A stretch of 64,000 nt of DNA from Bryopsis sp. KO-2023 (GCA_030272585.1 BSYQ01000006.1:5047001-5111000); one strand, 5' to 3'; positions 8,141 to 19,899 are shown, counted from the first letter of the stretch. Numbers and translations: made by a program. Notes: generated by a model not told the origin, from the sequence alone.

Positions 8141-11100
8141 GCTGGTCTGTCATGGACGGGCCTCCTCTCCACGTGAGAGGGAAATTGGATGGAGCTTGGT
8201 ACCCGATTGACTTCAGCAGGTCACAAGTGATCTTTGAGCAAAATGGACCAGGAATTTTGAGGATCAGAAAGAAGTGGGTGTGGAGCCCCCCCCCCCCTTG
8301 CAACAAAAAAGAGATTTCAACTCTTTTTATAATTATTATTATTTCGTCTCCAAAAAATCTGTTCGTTCCTGTGGACGTGTTCAAACTTGATTTGAGATGT
8401 TACGTGATTTTGTCCTTTTTTTTTCTTCGATTAATTTGAAAAAGGAGGTGAAGAAAAACCCTCAATTGTGTTTTTAGTGATCAGGATGCGAGTGAGGATG
8501 AACTTGTTGGTGTGGAGGAAATGTACAAGAGAATTCGTTGTGCATCGAGGTGAGTTTAATTCTTCCAGAACTGAATAAGTTGAAAATAAAAAAACAAGCT
8601 TCATTAAGTAGCGGGGGAAAAAACAAGCTTCATTTAATAGCGGGAAAAAAACACAAGCTTCATTGAATAGCGGGGAACATAAAGAAGAAAAGGATAAAGC
8701 AGAGATATGCCAAAAACAAATTACAGAAAAAATCCACACGTTTTGAAATGGTGGCCTCAAAGCCAATTGGCTATGAACGTATTTTCACGTCGATAACACG
8801 TCCCCCCGGACCAGAGCGCTAAGACAAGCGAGGATTTTAAATAAAATCATGTAACAATTTTTTTTTCATTTTATTTTTTACGGTCTCTGACCATTTCTCG
8901 AGGCTCTTGCTTATGTTGGTTTATCTGAAAACTGGATGCAGGCTTGCCACCACAGCGGATGTGGGCCTATTTCTTGAAGGGCTGTTCATCGTGGGGTTAG
9001 CGGAGATGAATTCAGGAACAAAAAAATGGTGGGCCAATGGATGAATGAATAAATTTTGCTGCTGTTTTGTTACATCCTGTCATAATCCAATTAAACATCA
9101 AGCAACAAGAAAACTGGCTCACAGTCGATCGGGCACTGGCTGCTGCAAGAAAAAGTGGTGGGAGAAAACCCTCCACTCATCCGTTATTTTTTTATTATTT
9201 TTTTCCATTTTAAAGTGTCAGTTCTGAATACCTAATTTCCTCGGTTGCAGATCTGAGTAATAATTCGTTGTCCAGGTGCGACTGCGAAATCGTGAAACGA
9301 ATGCCAGAGCAAGGTGAGCAAGGAGGGCATTCCATTGTTAATGAAAGGGTCGCGTGTCGACCCTTTCATGGAACCAAGTGCCGATACTCCACTGTGGATT
9401 ACGCTGTGAGGATGAAAACAGGATGGTGGCAGAAATCTACCCATCATCCCAGTTGATCACCCTGTTTTCTGTCTCTTCTTCTTCGACATTTTCTCTATTC
9501 CATTTGCTCCATTTTTCCTGGAAAATGCAAACCCAAAAAACTCGTGAGGCAGCGTATGGTGCATGTATACAAAGGGGAGGGTGGGTTATGTTTTTGCCGT
9601 TTTTTATGATGAGGATTTTCCACAATGTAGTTGTCTAAATCGCTGGGTGCATTCCCCTGTTTCGGATTAGCTCTTTTTTTCCGTCCGTTTTGTTCTGGAA
9701 CCGTCGTCAAATCAGAGAGGAATCGGATGGGGCAATTGGCATCACTTCATATCTCAAGGCGAAATCAGGCAAAGGGTGGTTTCTTGGTTGCTTCAGGCGA
9801 GTATGAAGTCCGGGTGAAGTGGCATAATGCTGGTGAGGGTCCGCTGGAAGACAGGCAGCCAGTGAATTTCGTGTTGGATTTGAAGGGAGGTCCTTGCATA
9901 CAGTTGAAGAGCAATCGGGATGTTGGGTCGCATCCCAGATTCAGACACTGGATGAGTCTTATGGAGACATCCAGAGTAAGAGAGATGCATGCATCTGTTG
10001 AATCTATCCTTGCATTCGTCTGCACATGCATGCATCCGTGGATCCTATCCTTGAATCCATACATCTGCGAATGCATGCATGCATGCATCTACTTACCCTG
10101 TGTCTGTGAATGCACACATATACAAATACATGCATCCATTCGAATGCATCCCCTTCTTTCTGTCCTTCCCTCCATGCATTTTCTTTGATGCCTACCGATT
10201 GTGTATAAACTGTCACTTCTCTTTGTTGGACTTAGCTCCATGCATCGTTACCTCAAGTTTCCATTTTTTCCCAGACAGTCTTAAGCGAACACATGTTCCA
10301 ACAGGAGGTGGACAATAGCAACAGCGTGAATGGGGATCCTGTGGTGGTGGATTTGACGACCCCCACCCCAGGCAACTCTCCTCAAAGCTCCCCTGCTATT
10401 GTGATGCCACCACAGCAACGGGCAAGACTGAGGCTGGAAGGAAGATCGCTGCCTGGAAAGATCACCTCCCCAGGTTTGACTTCTAGGTGGCCAGACATTC
10501 TCTATCGTTGCTATTTGGTTTATTCCTATGATGAATTCCATGGAGAAATCCAACACAAATAAGGGCCGATTCTCCTACTTTGTTACTAAACTCCACTGAA
10601 GTCCTTACCCAATATGTTTGTGCATATGGACCATCTCAGTTTTCTGATTGACATGCAGCAGGGGACCCCCGTGGCTTTCGACCGGTGTTCGATACAAGGC
10701 AATCTGACGGACAAGAAGTGGTGGATTTACTGGAGGATGAAGGGATGTCGATTGAGGGCAAGTCGATGGCATCTCTGCAAACCAGAGGCTTCAGACGGGC
10801 ACCCAACAGGAGGGGACCTGATGTTCAGCAGCTACCCAACATTCTTCACGGTTCGACCGGACAGAAATCAGCACGGAAATCGGGGGGTGCTGTGGTGGTG
10901 AAGCCGGAATCCTCGACTTCGCTGATGGAAGCAGGGACCAACCCAAGAGCATCTACCAGACCTCACTTTTTCAAAGACAAGAGGGATGGGGTGGATACGC
11001 GTAAAAGATTGCCTTCTCAATCAGATCAGTATGGGGGCCCACAACCCCCCCGGTTTGGAGGCTTGGTTTCGAGCGGTAGCCAGAATTTGCTGGCGGAAGA

Positions 11101-11755
11101 GACTTTGGATTTTGAGGATATGCAGGGTTACATGGGGCCTGGAAACCGGATTGATTTGACTTGCGAAGAGAACAGAATTCAGGAGCCGATGCGCTGGGGT
11201 TTAGCCCCTCAACAGATGTTCTCCAACCCGAGCAACATGAGGCCATATAGCATGAATGCCTACCCCCAATCGTTCAGACCGGTGCAAGGTGGGGGGCTAG
11301 CCACTGATCTGAGGGGGAACGATACATCGCTGCTTGGAATGGGTGTCCAAGGGGGATCTGGGGCCTGGCAGTCGCCTCAACCTCCACCCGGTCGAGGTTT
11401 ATTCCCACCGATCGAGCCCTCCGGACAACCCTCGGATATTTTGGCTGTGTTTTCTCAGCCACGATACCCGTACAGTCGAATGCAGCACCCTGGGGATAAG
11501 AGGTTGGGTGCATGGGCTTCCGGAAACCAGAATTTCGATTCGGAGGTGGGGGTGGATGGAAAAGAGAGTGTGGATACGGACGATGGCCCCAAAAAGGGTG
11601 ATCTTTCTGAAGTCAGCAGGCTGGGTTTGCTGTATTTGGCTACGTGTTGTTTTCGGGAAGAGAATCATCCGGATCACTTGAAACTGGCCAAGGATGCCCA
11701 AGTTTTAGATGGAGACAGGTTGAAAAGAAGGAAAATATCATGGAATGATATTTGA
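8141..11755 (+). CDS. Unrecognised multi-exon protein with three SUMO-interaction-like motifs
   Basis: Family not firmly recognised. In-phase exons: 8141-8273, 8478-8549, about 8942-9028 (donor unresolved), 9251-9313, 9797-9975, 10275-10473 and 10659-11755 (stop). The first usable ATG is at 8152. The N-terminal third is globular (LDGAWYPIDFSRSQVIFE, then SRCDCEIVKRMPEQGEYEV). The C-terminal two thirds are low-complexity, rich in Pro, Gly, Ser and Gln, and presumably disordered. That part carries three V/I-D-L motifs followed by acidic or Thr residues: PVVVDLTTP (about 10340), EVVDLLEDE (about 10714) and RIDLTCEEN (about 11148). These resemble SUMO-interacting motifs such as those of STUbL ligases. 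A basic KRRK patch lies close to the C-terminus. A nuclear, SUMO-reading role is inference. The N-terminal pattern faintly recalls CLASSY-type RdDM proteins, but no SNF2 helicase follows. Confidence 0.7.
8591..8676 (+). repeat. Three-copy intronic tandem repeat
   Basis: ACAAGCTTCATTAAGTAGCG, ACAAGCTTCATTTAATAGCG and ACAAGCTTCATTGAATAGCG follow one another at about 30-bp spacing, separated by A-runs, inside an intron of the surrounding gene. Confidence 0.85.
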
Positions 11756-12616
11756 AAATGCCCACTGATGTGGATAAGGATGTGTTATTTTTTTGTATCG
11801 TTTTCCCTTCTTTTTTTTTCTGAGGGAAATTTTGCGTTGAGTGGGGGTTACAGACTGTGTTGATATATTTGGTGCCACGTTGAATGTAGATGGTTAGATA
11901 GATGATTGATGAATGATAGGAGTTATGTTGGAGGTGGATGGAGAGAATGACTAAGCAACGTGGAGGCGGGTTGTGATGCTGAATTTGCATGTATTTCTGT
12001 ACACCTCTGTTGTGGATGACCCAACCACTGGAACAAATTGTAAAACCACAGCCGGCAGGCTTCCATTCAGTTTTGAATGGAAATGAGGAGTAGACATCAT
12101 TTTGCTTTCAGGGAGGACAGGGAAAGAGAAGGGATTTGGGGAAAGGCTGGTTTGGGCTGATTCGAGTATGGTGATCGATAAGAATCGATGTGTAGATGGT
12201 AGAACCTTGAGGAGTTGTTCATGAATTGATTGAACCAGTTGGTGTATTTCAAAGTGTTTCAGTTTCCTCCTCATGGTAGAGTCGGCCACCAACACAGGAG
12301 GCAAAACGAGCAGACCACCATATCTCTCGATTATGTGGATCACTGTTTGGAGTTTGTTGGAGATGTGGCAACATCCCCCCCCCCTATTTTGTGTCGACTG
12401 AACAGGAAGCATGCTGAGTTTTTGCCAAAACTGAAAAGCGCCCCAACCGACATTTGTTTTTCTCTCAGGTTGTTTGGTGCCTAAAAAAAAATCAGTATCT
12501 GCACTTTCATCAGAGGGAGCGACAGCCTCTTGATTCTGAGCTGCTCAAGATCCCCATGGTGAGAGGCTGGATGGGGTGATCTCCACCAAGCTCCTGAGCA
12601 ACTAGCACAGTCAAAT
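11756..12616. other. Convergent 3' ends; no supported gene
   Basis: Lies between the stop of the plus-strand gene at 11755 and the stop of the minus-strand JmjC remnant at 12617, so it probably holds both 3' UTRs. A minus-strand open frame at 11951-12412 contains a moderately protein-like stretch (LQTVIHIIERYGGLLVLPP), but no splice link or domain could be established. Confidence 0.35.
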
Positions 12617-13001
12617 TCAAACCGGTTGAAGTGCAATTCTGGGGGAAAAATCAAAACCATCCATAGCTATTGCTTGGTCGATTTGATCAATGACAGACTG
12701 GATACCCAGGAGTCAGTCTGTATATCTGCCAGACATAAGATCAGTGTGGCGATTTGCTAAATGACATCCTTGCTGATTTTTGTGAGGGCTCAACATCACC
12801 ACCCTTGCAACACTTCTGTCTGACCAAAGCCCATATCCAGTGGAGCCCAAATCCATAGATCCAATTATGATTCACTGATAGAGTGGCCTCTAAATTTTCG
12901 ACGGAGTGATGCCAGCCACATGGAATAAAAATAGAATCCCCGCTTTCCTGGATGCATTCGATAGCATGATTGGTTGCTTTATGTATGTTTGGGCAATTAT
13001 C
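12617..13001 (-). pseudogene. C-terminal remnant of a JMJD4-like JmjC oxygenase gene
   Basis: JMJD4-type 2-oxoglutarate oxygenases hydroxylate a lysine of translation release factor eRF1. The main exon (about 12741-13001) reads ECIQESGDSIFIPCGWHHSV followed by ENLEATLSVNHNWI. This is the distal part of the JmjC cupin with the conserved G-W-H-H and N-H-N-W motifs. A second exon (about 12617-12683, acceptor GGTATCCAG) reads SVIDQIDQAIAMDGFDFSP, which fits the short C-terminal helix of this family. The donor between them is uncertain, possibly GTGGTG near 12800. The N-terminal half, with the HxD iron-binding pair, was not found: only about 670 bp of simple repeats separate this exon from a kinase relic. 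I therefore call it truncated, although distant upstream exons cannot be excluded. Confidence 0.55.
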
Positions 13002-13673
13002 TTTATCTTTCACTTTTTTTATTTATTTATCACTTCATCTTTTCTTTTCCTTACACATCTTTTTTCTTTTTTTTCTGTTGTTTTTGACTGTCAATTGACC
13101 TCCCTCATGTGGGGAATGAAAGGCATAGCTCCTGGATCCATCCTTTAATTTTTTCATATTATATTTTGGTTATTCCCCCCCCCCCCTTTCCCGGAAAAGA
13201 CACCAAAACAAAACAAAATCTTTTGTCTGCAAAACAAAAAGAAGGGGGGGGAGAGAGGAAATTAAAAACTGTTCACGCCCACACTAACACAGCTTTTTCG
13301 CGAAAAGGGGGGGGGAGCACAAAAAAATAAAAATAAATGAGAAATGCACTGCCACCAATGCACAACAAAACAAAAACAAACCACAATCCATAGAAAAAAA
13401 AAGAACACAAAAAACACAAGCTTGTGAGCCGTTCCCTTTGATTTACTCGTTTTCTTAAACTATTTCTTCCCATTCCTTAGATTTTCGACTTTTAACCAAA
13501 AAAAAAGATGAAATAAAACCTAAAAGAAAAAAGAATCTAACTAAAAAAAAAAAGAAGGGACGACTGACACAACTCACACGAATGTTCAATCACAAGATCT
13601 GTTTTCTCTTTAAAAAAAAAAAGAACACAAACCCAAGGTGCCTTTCTCTCTCTCTCTCTGTCTCTTTCTCTGT
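13002..13673. other. Simple-sequence spacer
   Basis: T-rich tracts, C14 and G7-G10 runs, A-runs and a (CT)n tract at 13645-13660. No gene seen. Confidence 0.5.
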
Positions 13674-13881
13674 AACATGGACAGCTCAAGCAGCATTGAT
13701 GAGGTCACTGGCGAAAGGTCGGGTGGCCTTACCGGGAAAGTGCTTCAAGGGTCGACCACAGTGGATTGGAGCCACACCTTACGCAGATTTAGTCAGTTTT
13801 GGGCGGGTTGAGAGTGGCGGCAGCGCAGATCCTGAAGGAGATGACCGAAATAACCACTAGGTTCCAGTCCGCCGAAATACA
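13674..13881 (+). pseudogene. Relic of a receptor-like kinase C-terminal tail and 3' UTR
   Basis: This segment is clearly homologous to the last coding stretch and start of the 3' UTR of the receptor kinase at 59547-62687 (about 62491-62740). Shared stretches include ACATGGACAGCTCAAG, GTGCTTCAAGGGTCGA, GTGGATTGGAGCCACACC, GGCAGCGCAGATCCTGAAGG and GATGACCGAAATAA. In the relic a block of roughly 15 bases is missing after ACATGGACAGCTCAAG. A 2-base deletion after the WSHT codons shifts the frame to an early stop (DEVTGERSGGLTGKVLQGS is still readable). Homology begins right after a (CT)n tract. No kinase domain is attached, so this is the tail of a lost paralogue. Confidence 0.85.
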
Positions 13882-14045
13882 GTAGCGAAAACAATGTGCA
13901 AACCCCAGCGTGTCGCGCCGCAATCGGTAAGAAATGTACAGCACCCCCTCTTTTCCATCAACATGCATGCCAGATGGTCGGCAGTTGCAATTTCACCGCG
14001 AAATCCGAGCCACCTTTGTGCAGGATGTGTCGACATGACAATTGT

Positions 14046-14072
14046 CTCGCTTCGATTTCTTATCGAAGCGAG
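14046..14072. repeat. Perfect 11-bp inverted repeat upstream of the CaaX kinase
   Basis: CTCGCTTCGAT, loop TTCTT, ATCGAAGCGAG. It lies about 290 bp upstream of the kinase start and could be a protein-binding palindrome or a hairpin in the 5' leader. Its role is unknown. Confidence 0.6.
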
Positions 14073-14365
14073 TTGGTCATCGTTCATGCATAAAACCTGA
14101 AACACTCCTCCATTTTGTTCTACCATTCTCGCGCGATATACCTAGCCTACGGCGAAAATAAAGTCCGCCCAGCGTTGTCTCCTGAAGCGCCCAGCGTTTC
14201 GATTTTTCGCCAGGCTGGACAGGTCCATTTTTCTTGCGTGCGGGAAAGAGGGAAAGAACCAGCTCTGGTCGAGGGCGTGAAAGGGGAAAAAAAACAGTGA
14301 CGGTGCGTTTCTTTTTCGAGGAGGGATCGAAAGGGAAAAAAAAAGAAGCGAGAACCAGGCTGCGC

Positions 14366-16600
14366 ATGATGTTGTTGGAGTCTGGGGAAACGCTGCCACC
14401 CACGCTGCAGTTGGGCAGGCGCGGAGCGAGCTGCGACATCGAACGCAGTGGCTCGGATGTAGGCGGGAGGACGTCGGCGTTCAGCGTCGACCCCAAGAAT
14501 TTACGGGTCTTGGAAGATGTCGGAGAGGGGGGGTTTGCAACTGTGAAACGCTGCGAGTTGACCGTCCCTGGCATGGGGAAGGAAATCGTGGCGGCAAAGC
14601 AGCTGAAGGCGGACTGCTTCGAGCGCGACAGGGAGTTCATCGACTTCATTGCTGAGACGCTGTTGATGAGCCGGCTGAACCACCCCAATATCGTCCGCTT
14701 CAAGGGTCTCTGCGAAGGGAAGCTCGGCGGGGACGAGGGAGTGGAGGGGAGCCCAATTTCGGTGGTGGGGGAGTACATGAACATGGGAACCCTCACCGAC
14801 CAGCTCGACGCACAAATGCGAGGGTCGTCACTGGCGTACACAAAGGCGTCAGGGATGCGGTGGATGCTGCAGGTGGCGAGGGCGTTGGAGTACCTGCACG
14901 GCTTGAACGCGACGGTTATCCACCGTGACCTCAAGCCTGAAAATATCCTCTTCACGCGCGACGAGCTCACGCAGGAGGTCGTCGTGAAGGTCGCCGACTT
15001 TGGCCTGTCGGCGGTGGTGCGCAGGCAAAAGAAGGCCCGCAGCGTGGATATCAGGAGGGAAGGGCTGATTCCCGCCGAGGGCGGGAACAGCTTTACCTCC
15101 AGAGGCTCGGGGGAGCTGTGGGGGATGCAGCACAAGCACGCCGTGCGATTGCTCTCGCCCGACGTGCGGTCGCGAGTGGTGGGCAGCAACCTCATGCGCA
15201 GCGTGACGATGATTTCCAACGTCTTCGAGCCGTGCGATGGGACGCCCAAGGTACAGTCGAAAGGCGAGGAAACGAACGCTCGGGAAAACATTTACTTTCA
15301 GGGTATCTCGCGGATGCAGTTCTACGCCGATTAATGTACTATAGCTAACTACTGCTTATTAAAATCCTATTTTTAGCACTAGATAGTATCTAAAATAGGA
15401 GCAAAGATATCTGCACCTTTGCCAAAGGCCCCCAAAGCTTTCCAGCCAGCAGAGGGTTTCTCTGGAAGAAATGCGTGCTAAAGAGGAAAGGAAATGGGCC
15501 AAAAAGAAGAAAAAGAAATTCTGGCCTCACCAGGATGGCTGAAATTTTAACTTTTATTCACTGATTTTTAGATATCTTTGGTGAGCTGCATATCTATCAG
15601 GTGGGACCCCCTTTGGCTCAAAATATATCACCAATTCAAAAAGAGGGGCGAAACTCGATTCCTCTAGAATGTCAAATTTTGCCACCTACCAAGATTTCTC
15701 CAGACACCCCCACCCACACACCAGTTTGACCATTGCACTCTTTTATTGTTTTGAACCAACACACACACATAAACAGCCCCAATGGAAAGGTCTATCCTTC
15801 CTATCAACAAGGAGAACAATTTCTATGGAGTCTGCGAAGCCTTTCGAAGCGCTCTCTCAATCGAAAGCCCCCCACAAAGATACATGCATTCAGCAGGAAC
15901 AGGAGAACAACAAGTACTGAAACGCATGAGAGATTTTTTTTTTTTGAAAGTGGGTGTGTCAAACCACAACTGAGTTAAAACACCACTTACCGTTCGCAAC
16001 ACATGCATAAAAAAACCAAAAAGGGAAGAAGAGTGACCAGTATTTTTTTTTTCACGGGGATGTCTCAATGGTTTAGTTTTTATCCATGGTGCTTTTGAAA
16101 ACCGATGTGGTACTTTATGTGTGTATGTGTTTTTGTTTTTTTTTCCCCAGAGCTCCCGGAGAACGCCCATCGACGTTTATCACGATTTGTCCGGACGGAC
16201 AGGATCGTTGATGTACATGGCCCCTGAGGTGCTCTCCTACAAAAAATACAACGAGAAGGTCGACGTCTACTCCTTCGGCATCATCCTGTACGAAGTCATG
16301 GCCCGGAGCAAGCTCATCTACATGCTGATGACTAATGCCAAACCGGGCCAAGAAGTGGCCTCCCAAGTGAGACGCTATTCCGAGAGCGTGCAGAATGGCT
16401 ATCGACCTCCGATTCCTCTGCAATGGCCTCTGGGAATTCGATTGTTGATCGGAGATTGCTGGCAACATTGCCCGGCAGATAGACCCTCCATGAAGGAGGT
16501 GGTTGGACGATTGGAGGCGGCTCTGAAAACAGAAGTCCAAAAGGAGCAACGAGAGGAGGAAGCGAGGGAGGGGGCGTGCGTTTGCTGTTCGATAATGTAA
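14366..16600 (+). CDS. TKL-type protein kinase with an enlarged activation loop and a CaaX box
   Basis: Two exons, 14366-15250 and 16151-16600, join in phase 0 (donor AAG|GTACAG, acceptor CCCCAG|AGC) to give 444 residues. All catalytic landmarks are present: Gly loop VGEGGFATV (about 52-60), Lys78 in VAAK, HRDLKPEN (Asp188), DFG (211-213), YMAPEV (APE near 319-321) and the DVYSFGIILYE helix. The DFG-to-APE segment is about 110 residues instead of the usual 20-35; it is Arg/Ser-rich and is interrupted by the intron. The protein ends CVCCSIM, a canonical CaaX box (C-S-I-M, favouring farnesylation) preceded by cysteines that could be palmitoylated. There is no signal peptide or transmembrane segment, so attachment to the inner face of a membrane by lipidation is the likely mode (inference). 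A second ATG at 14369 could also serve as start. The substrate is unknown. Confidence 0.9.
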
Positions 16601-19600
16601 AATATGTTACGATATATGCATCCCATATGTATACGTTACACATGCACCTATAGACAGAAGATTGGAGGGTTGGGGGGGGGGGAGTTGTTGAGGAAAGAGA
16701 GAAAAAAAAAGAAGAAAAGAAAATATTGGAGGGGGGGTTTCGTTCCCTGTCCTGTCCCCATCCCGTCCCCTGAAAAAAAAAAAAAAGAATAGACGGAAGA
16801 AGAGGTTTGAAACAAGAACAAAAAAAACAAAAGAAGAGGAAAAGTTTTTCAGGGGACAAAAAGTCACATTTTTATATATTTAGACAGAAAGGTTCAAATC
16901 ACCAATCTGACATCAACCATGGGAAACGAAAAAAAAAAAGAAGAAATTCCGCATAACATGTGGGGAAAAAAAAGAAGTAAAGAAAAAAAATAGTCCCTTT
17001 GCTTGGGGTTGGAAAAAAAAATCAAATAGGTGTGTGTTTTTTGAAAGTTGGGAGAGAGAGAGAAAGAGAACAGAGGACGTGATTGATGGTTAATTCAAAT
17101 TGTGAAAAAAAAAAGAAAAAAAAGAAAGTGAGAGAGATGTATAAAAAAAAAAAAAAATCAAAGAAAAAGGATCAAAGTGGAGGAAACAATATATTGCGAT
17201 TCTTTATTGAAAGAAAAAAAAAAAAAGAGAAGAGAGAAGAAAAAACAAAGCTGTGATTACAGTGTGTAACTCTTTTTTTTTTTTAGACTGCCACACCCGC
17301 ACGTTTTTTTTTTTTTTTTAATTTGCTTTCTATTTCTAGACAGCCGGATTCGAAGCTACTTTTCATTTCGATCATTTTAGCACTGCTTCTGGGTCCATCG
17401 CAGGTTTTTTTTTGTTGGTTTAATCATTTCGTTCCTTTTTTTTTTTTTTTAATGTTTCTTTCCCCCCTCTATTTTTGTATTCGAGGGGGTTGAAAAAAAA
17501 ACACAAAAAAACACAAGAAAAAAAAAAAAAGAGAACGTCACTGTATTTTTGGGGGAAGATTTTAGCATAATTGGTAGCGCTCCATGTGACGATATGCTCT
17601 AGATTATGAGTTAATGATGTGGCAAAAAAAATCAAAAATCAAAAATCGCCGATCGACAAAAAGTTTTAACGGCAGTGCCTTCCCTTATTGATCCCCCGTT
17701 TGTTGGAGTGGCGGGGAAAAAAAGTTCAAAAGAAGAAAAAATGGGTTGGTCAAGATTTTTCAAAAGGAAAGAAAGAAGAGATCAAACGAAAGGACATAAA
17801 ACAGAATGGAAAATTTAATTCCGAAAACCTGCCTGGGTGTTTGATCTTTTCAGGGCACGTTTTTTTTGGGGGTTCTTTTTCAGGGGAGAGAGTTTGATTA
17901 AAAACAATTGAGCTTTAAAGAGATTTCATATTCTTTTTTTTTTCGTTCTTTTTTAATTCGGGTGGTGTAACCTGTGGATCTGGGTTGTTTGTTTTTCTTT
18001 TTTGTTTAGAATATCACTTTCATACAGTTCATTTAAAAAAAAAAAAGAAAAAGGAAAGAAATATGGGTATAATGGGTAAGAAAAAATGTATGTTGTGAAA
18101 AGATTTGGGAAAACATGGGGTGGGGAAAAAAAGCGATCGAACCAAAAAAAACTGAGAAATTAAGGGGAAAAAAAAAGATAAGAAAAAGATTTATTAAAAA
18201 GAAGTCAGAGAAGTCAGTTGCTGAGGGGTTTTCTTTCTGAAGCAAAATTCTCGTGTTTTCGTTTGATTGTGTCTAGTTGATTTTTTTTTTTAATCTTTTT
18301 TTTTTCTTCCTGACATCGTGATCGGTCCCCTCATAATATTTGAGTTTGGACAAAAACGATCTTCTGAAAAAAGATGTTGGTGTTTTGTGAAAATAAGCCC
18401 TGGAGAGGAAAAGAGAGGAGGAGGGGAAAAAAAAACTGAAGAAAATGATTGGAAAAAAAAAAGATTGGATAGGGCTGATGTTGGTTTTTTCAAAAAATTT
18501 CGATATGCATGCAGTGAGAGATGCCGCTGAGAGATTTTCTGGGTTGTTTTTTGTTTTTTGTTTTTCCTGGGGAGGGGGTAATGGAAAGGGTTGATCCTTT
18601 TTGACATGCACCTTTTTTTTTGTTTCGTTTATAAAAAGAGAGGAGTGGAAAAAAAAAAAGATGTGTGAATTAGCCCTTTTTTCTGGGAGATCGTGTGGTA
18701 CGGTTTTGTTGTGTGATAGGTTGGGGGAGTGTTGAAAATTCGGAAAAGAGAGGGGAAAAAAAAGAATATTATTTTCTTCTTTTTTTTTCCTGTGAAGGGA
18801 GGAGGAAGAGTGAGTGATGCTTGTATGTTCTATGTGTGTCTTTTTTGGCTGTGATGGACGATGGCGGTGGAAATCTGCAAGGGGACGAAAAAAAAACAAG
18901 AAATCGAAACAAAAAAAAGAAAGAAAGAAAAAAAAAATATAAAGAGGATATGGGGAAATGGTAATGGGTCGTTCAGAAGACGAAAAAATTTTGGAAAAAG
19001 AGAGAGAAGAAAAAAGAAGACAAGAGGAAAAAGAAAAGGCGGATGTATTTTTTTTTTCCGTGGGTGTTTTTTCCCTTCGGCGTCTGTTTCTTTTTTGTTA
19101 GGCTCCTTGTTTGGAGGGGGGGTTGTCATTTTGGGGTTTTCACGACCTCGTTTGGATTACCTAATGACATCGTGTTGCTGTGGGTTTTCCGACGAGATGA
19201 TGTTTCTTTTTTTGTCCTGGGCACTTTTAGGTGCAATTTGCTCTCCAGATCGCTGAACGTCAGGTTGGACTGTAAAATGGTGTGTAATGAGGAAAAAGAA
19301 AAAAGAAATCTGTGCGAGGATTTGCACAGATGTGCAAGGCCATTGTTGTTGGGTTAGGATGTTGCTGATGTGTGTGTGTGCATGTTGCATGTTGCATGTT
19401 GCATGCATCCAGGATGCAGCCTAAATGCATGCATCTGTGCCTCCAGAGGAATACCTCTGCTGAACGAATTTGAGGTTTTCCTCACAACTGTTCTTTTTGT
19501 TTGGCCTATATGAATGTGGGAAAGGTTACTGACTGGAAACATTGATGAATCTATCATTGCTTCAGGTGCACTTTGGGGTTGACTGGCAAAGATGGGTGGG

Positions 19601-19899
19601 TGGATGCCTCAACTAGCTACTCTTTTTTTCACATGCCAGATTGAACGTTTAAATGTGATGGAACCAACCCTCTATCCACTGAGCATACCATCCTCATAGT
19701 CGATCAGCTTCCCTTCGAATTCCTGAACTCTTTACAATGGAAATTTCCTCGAATATTTTTTTCACGATACACGTCTGACACAAAATCAACAGCCAGAAAC
19801 AAATTACAGAAGTTACATCCCCTCCCCATGTCCTATCATTACGAAGCAGAAAGAAGAACAAAGAATCCAAAAAATCAAAAATGACCCAGGCGCCCTACT
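16601..19899. other. Long low-complexity intergenic spacer
   Basis: About 3.3 kb dominated by A-runs, T-runs and GA-rich tracts, with no supported gene. Near 19376-19432 there is a small cluster of GTTGCATGTTGCATGCATCC-type repeats. The end adjoining 19900 probably holds the 3' UTR of the F-box/LRR gene. Confidence 0.5.

Noticed and set aside
14077-15291. 404-codon minus-strand open frame
   Set aside because: Antisense shadow of the CaaX kinase exon; the plus strand carries every kinase motif.
16601-19357. Several open frames of 60-208 codons
   Set aside because: Composition is Phe/Lys/Asn-dominated from homopolymers, both strands are equally open, and there are no domains.
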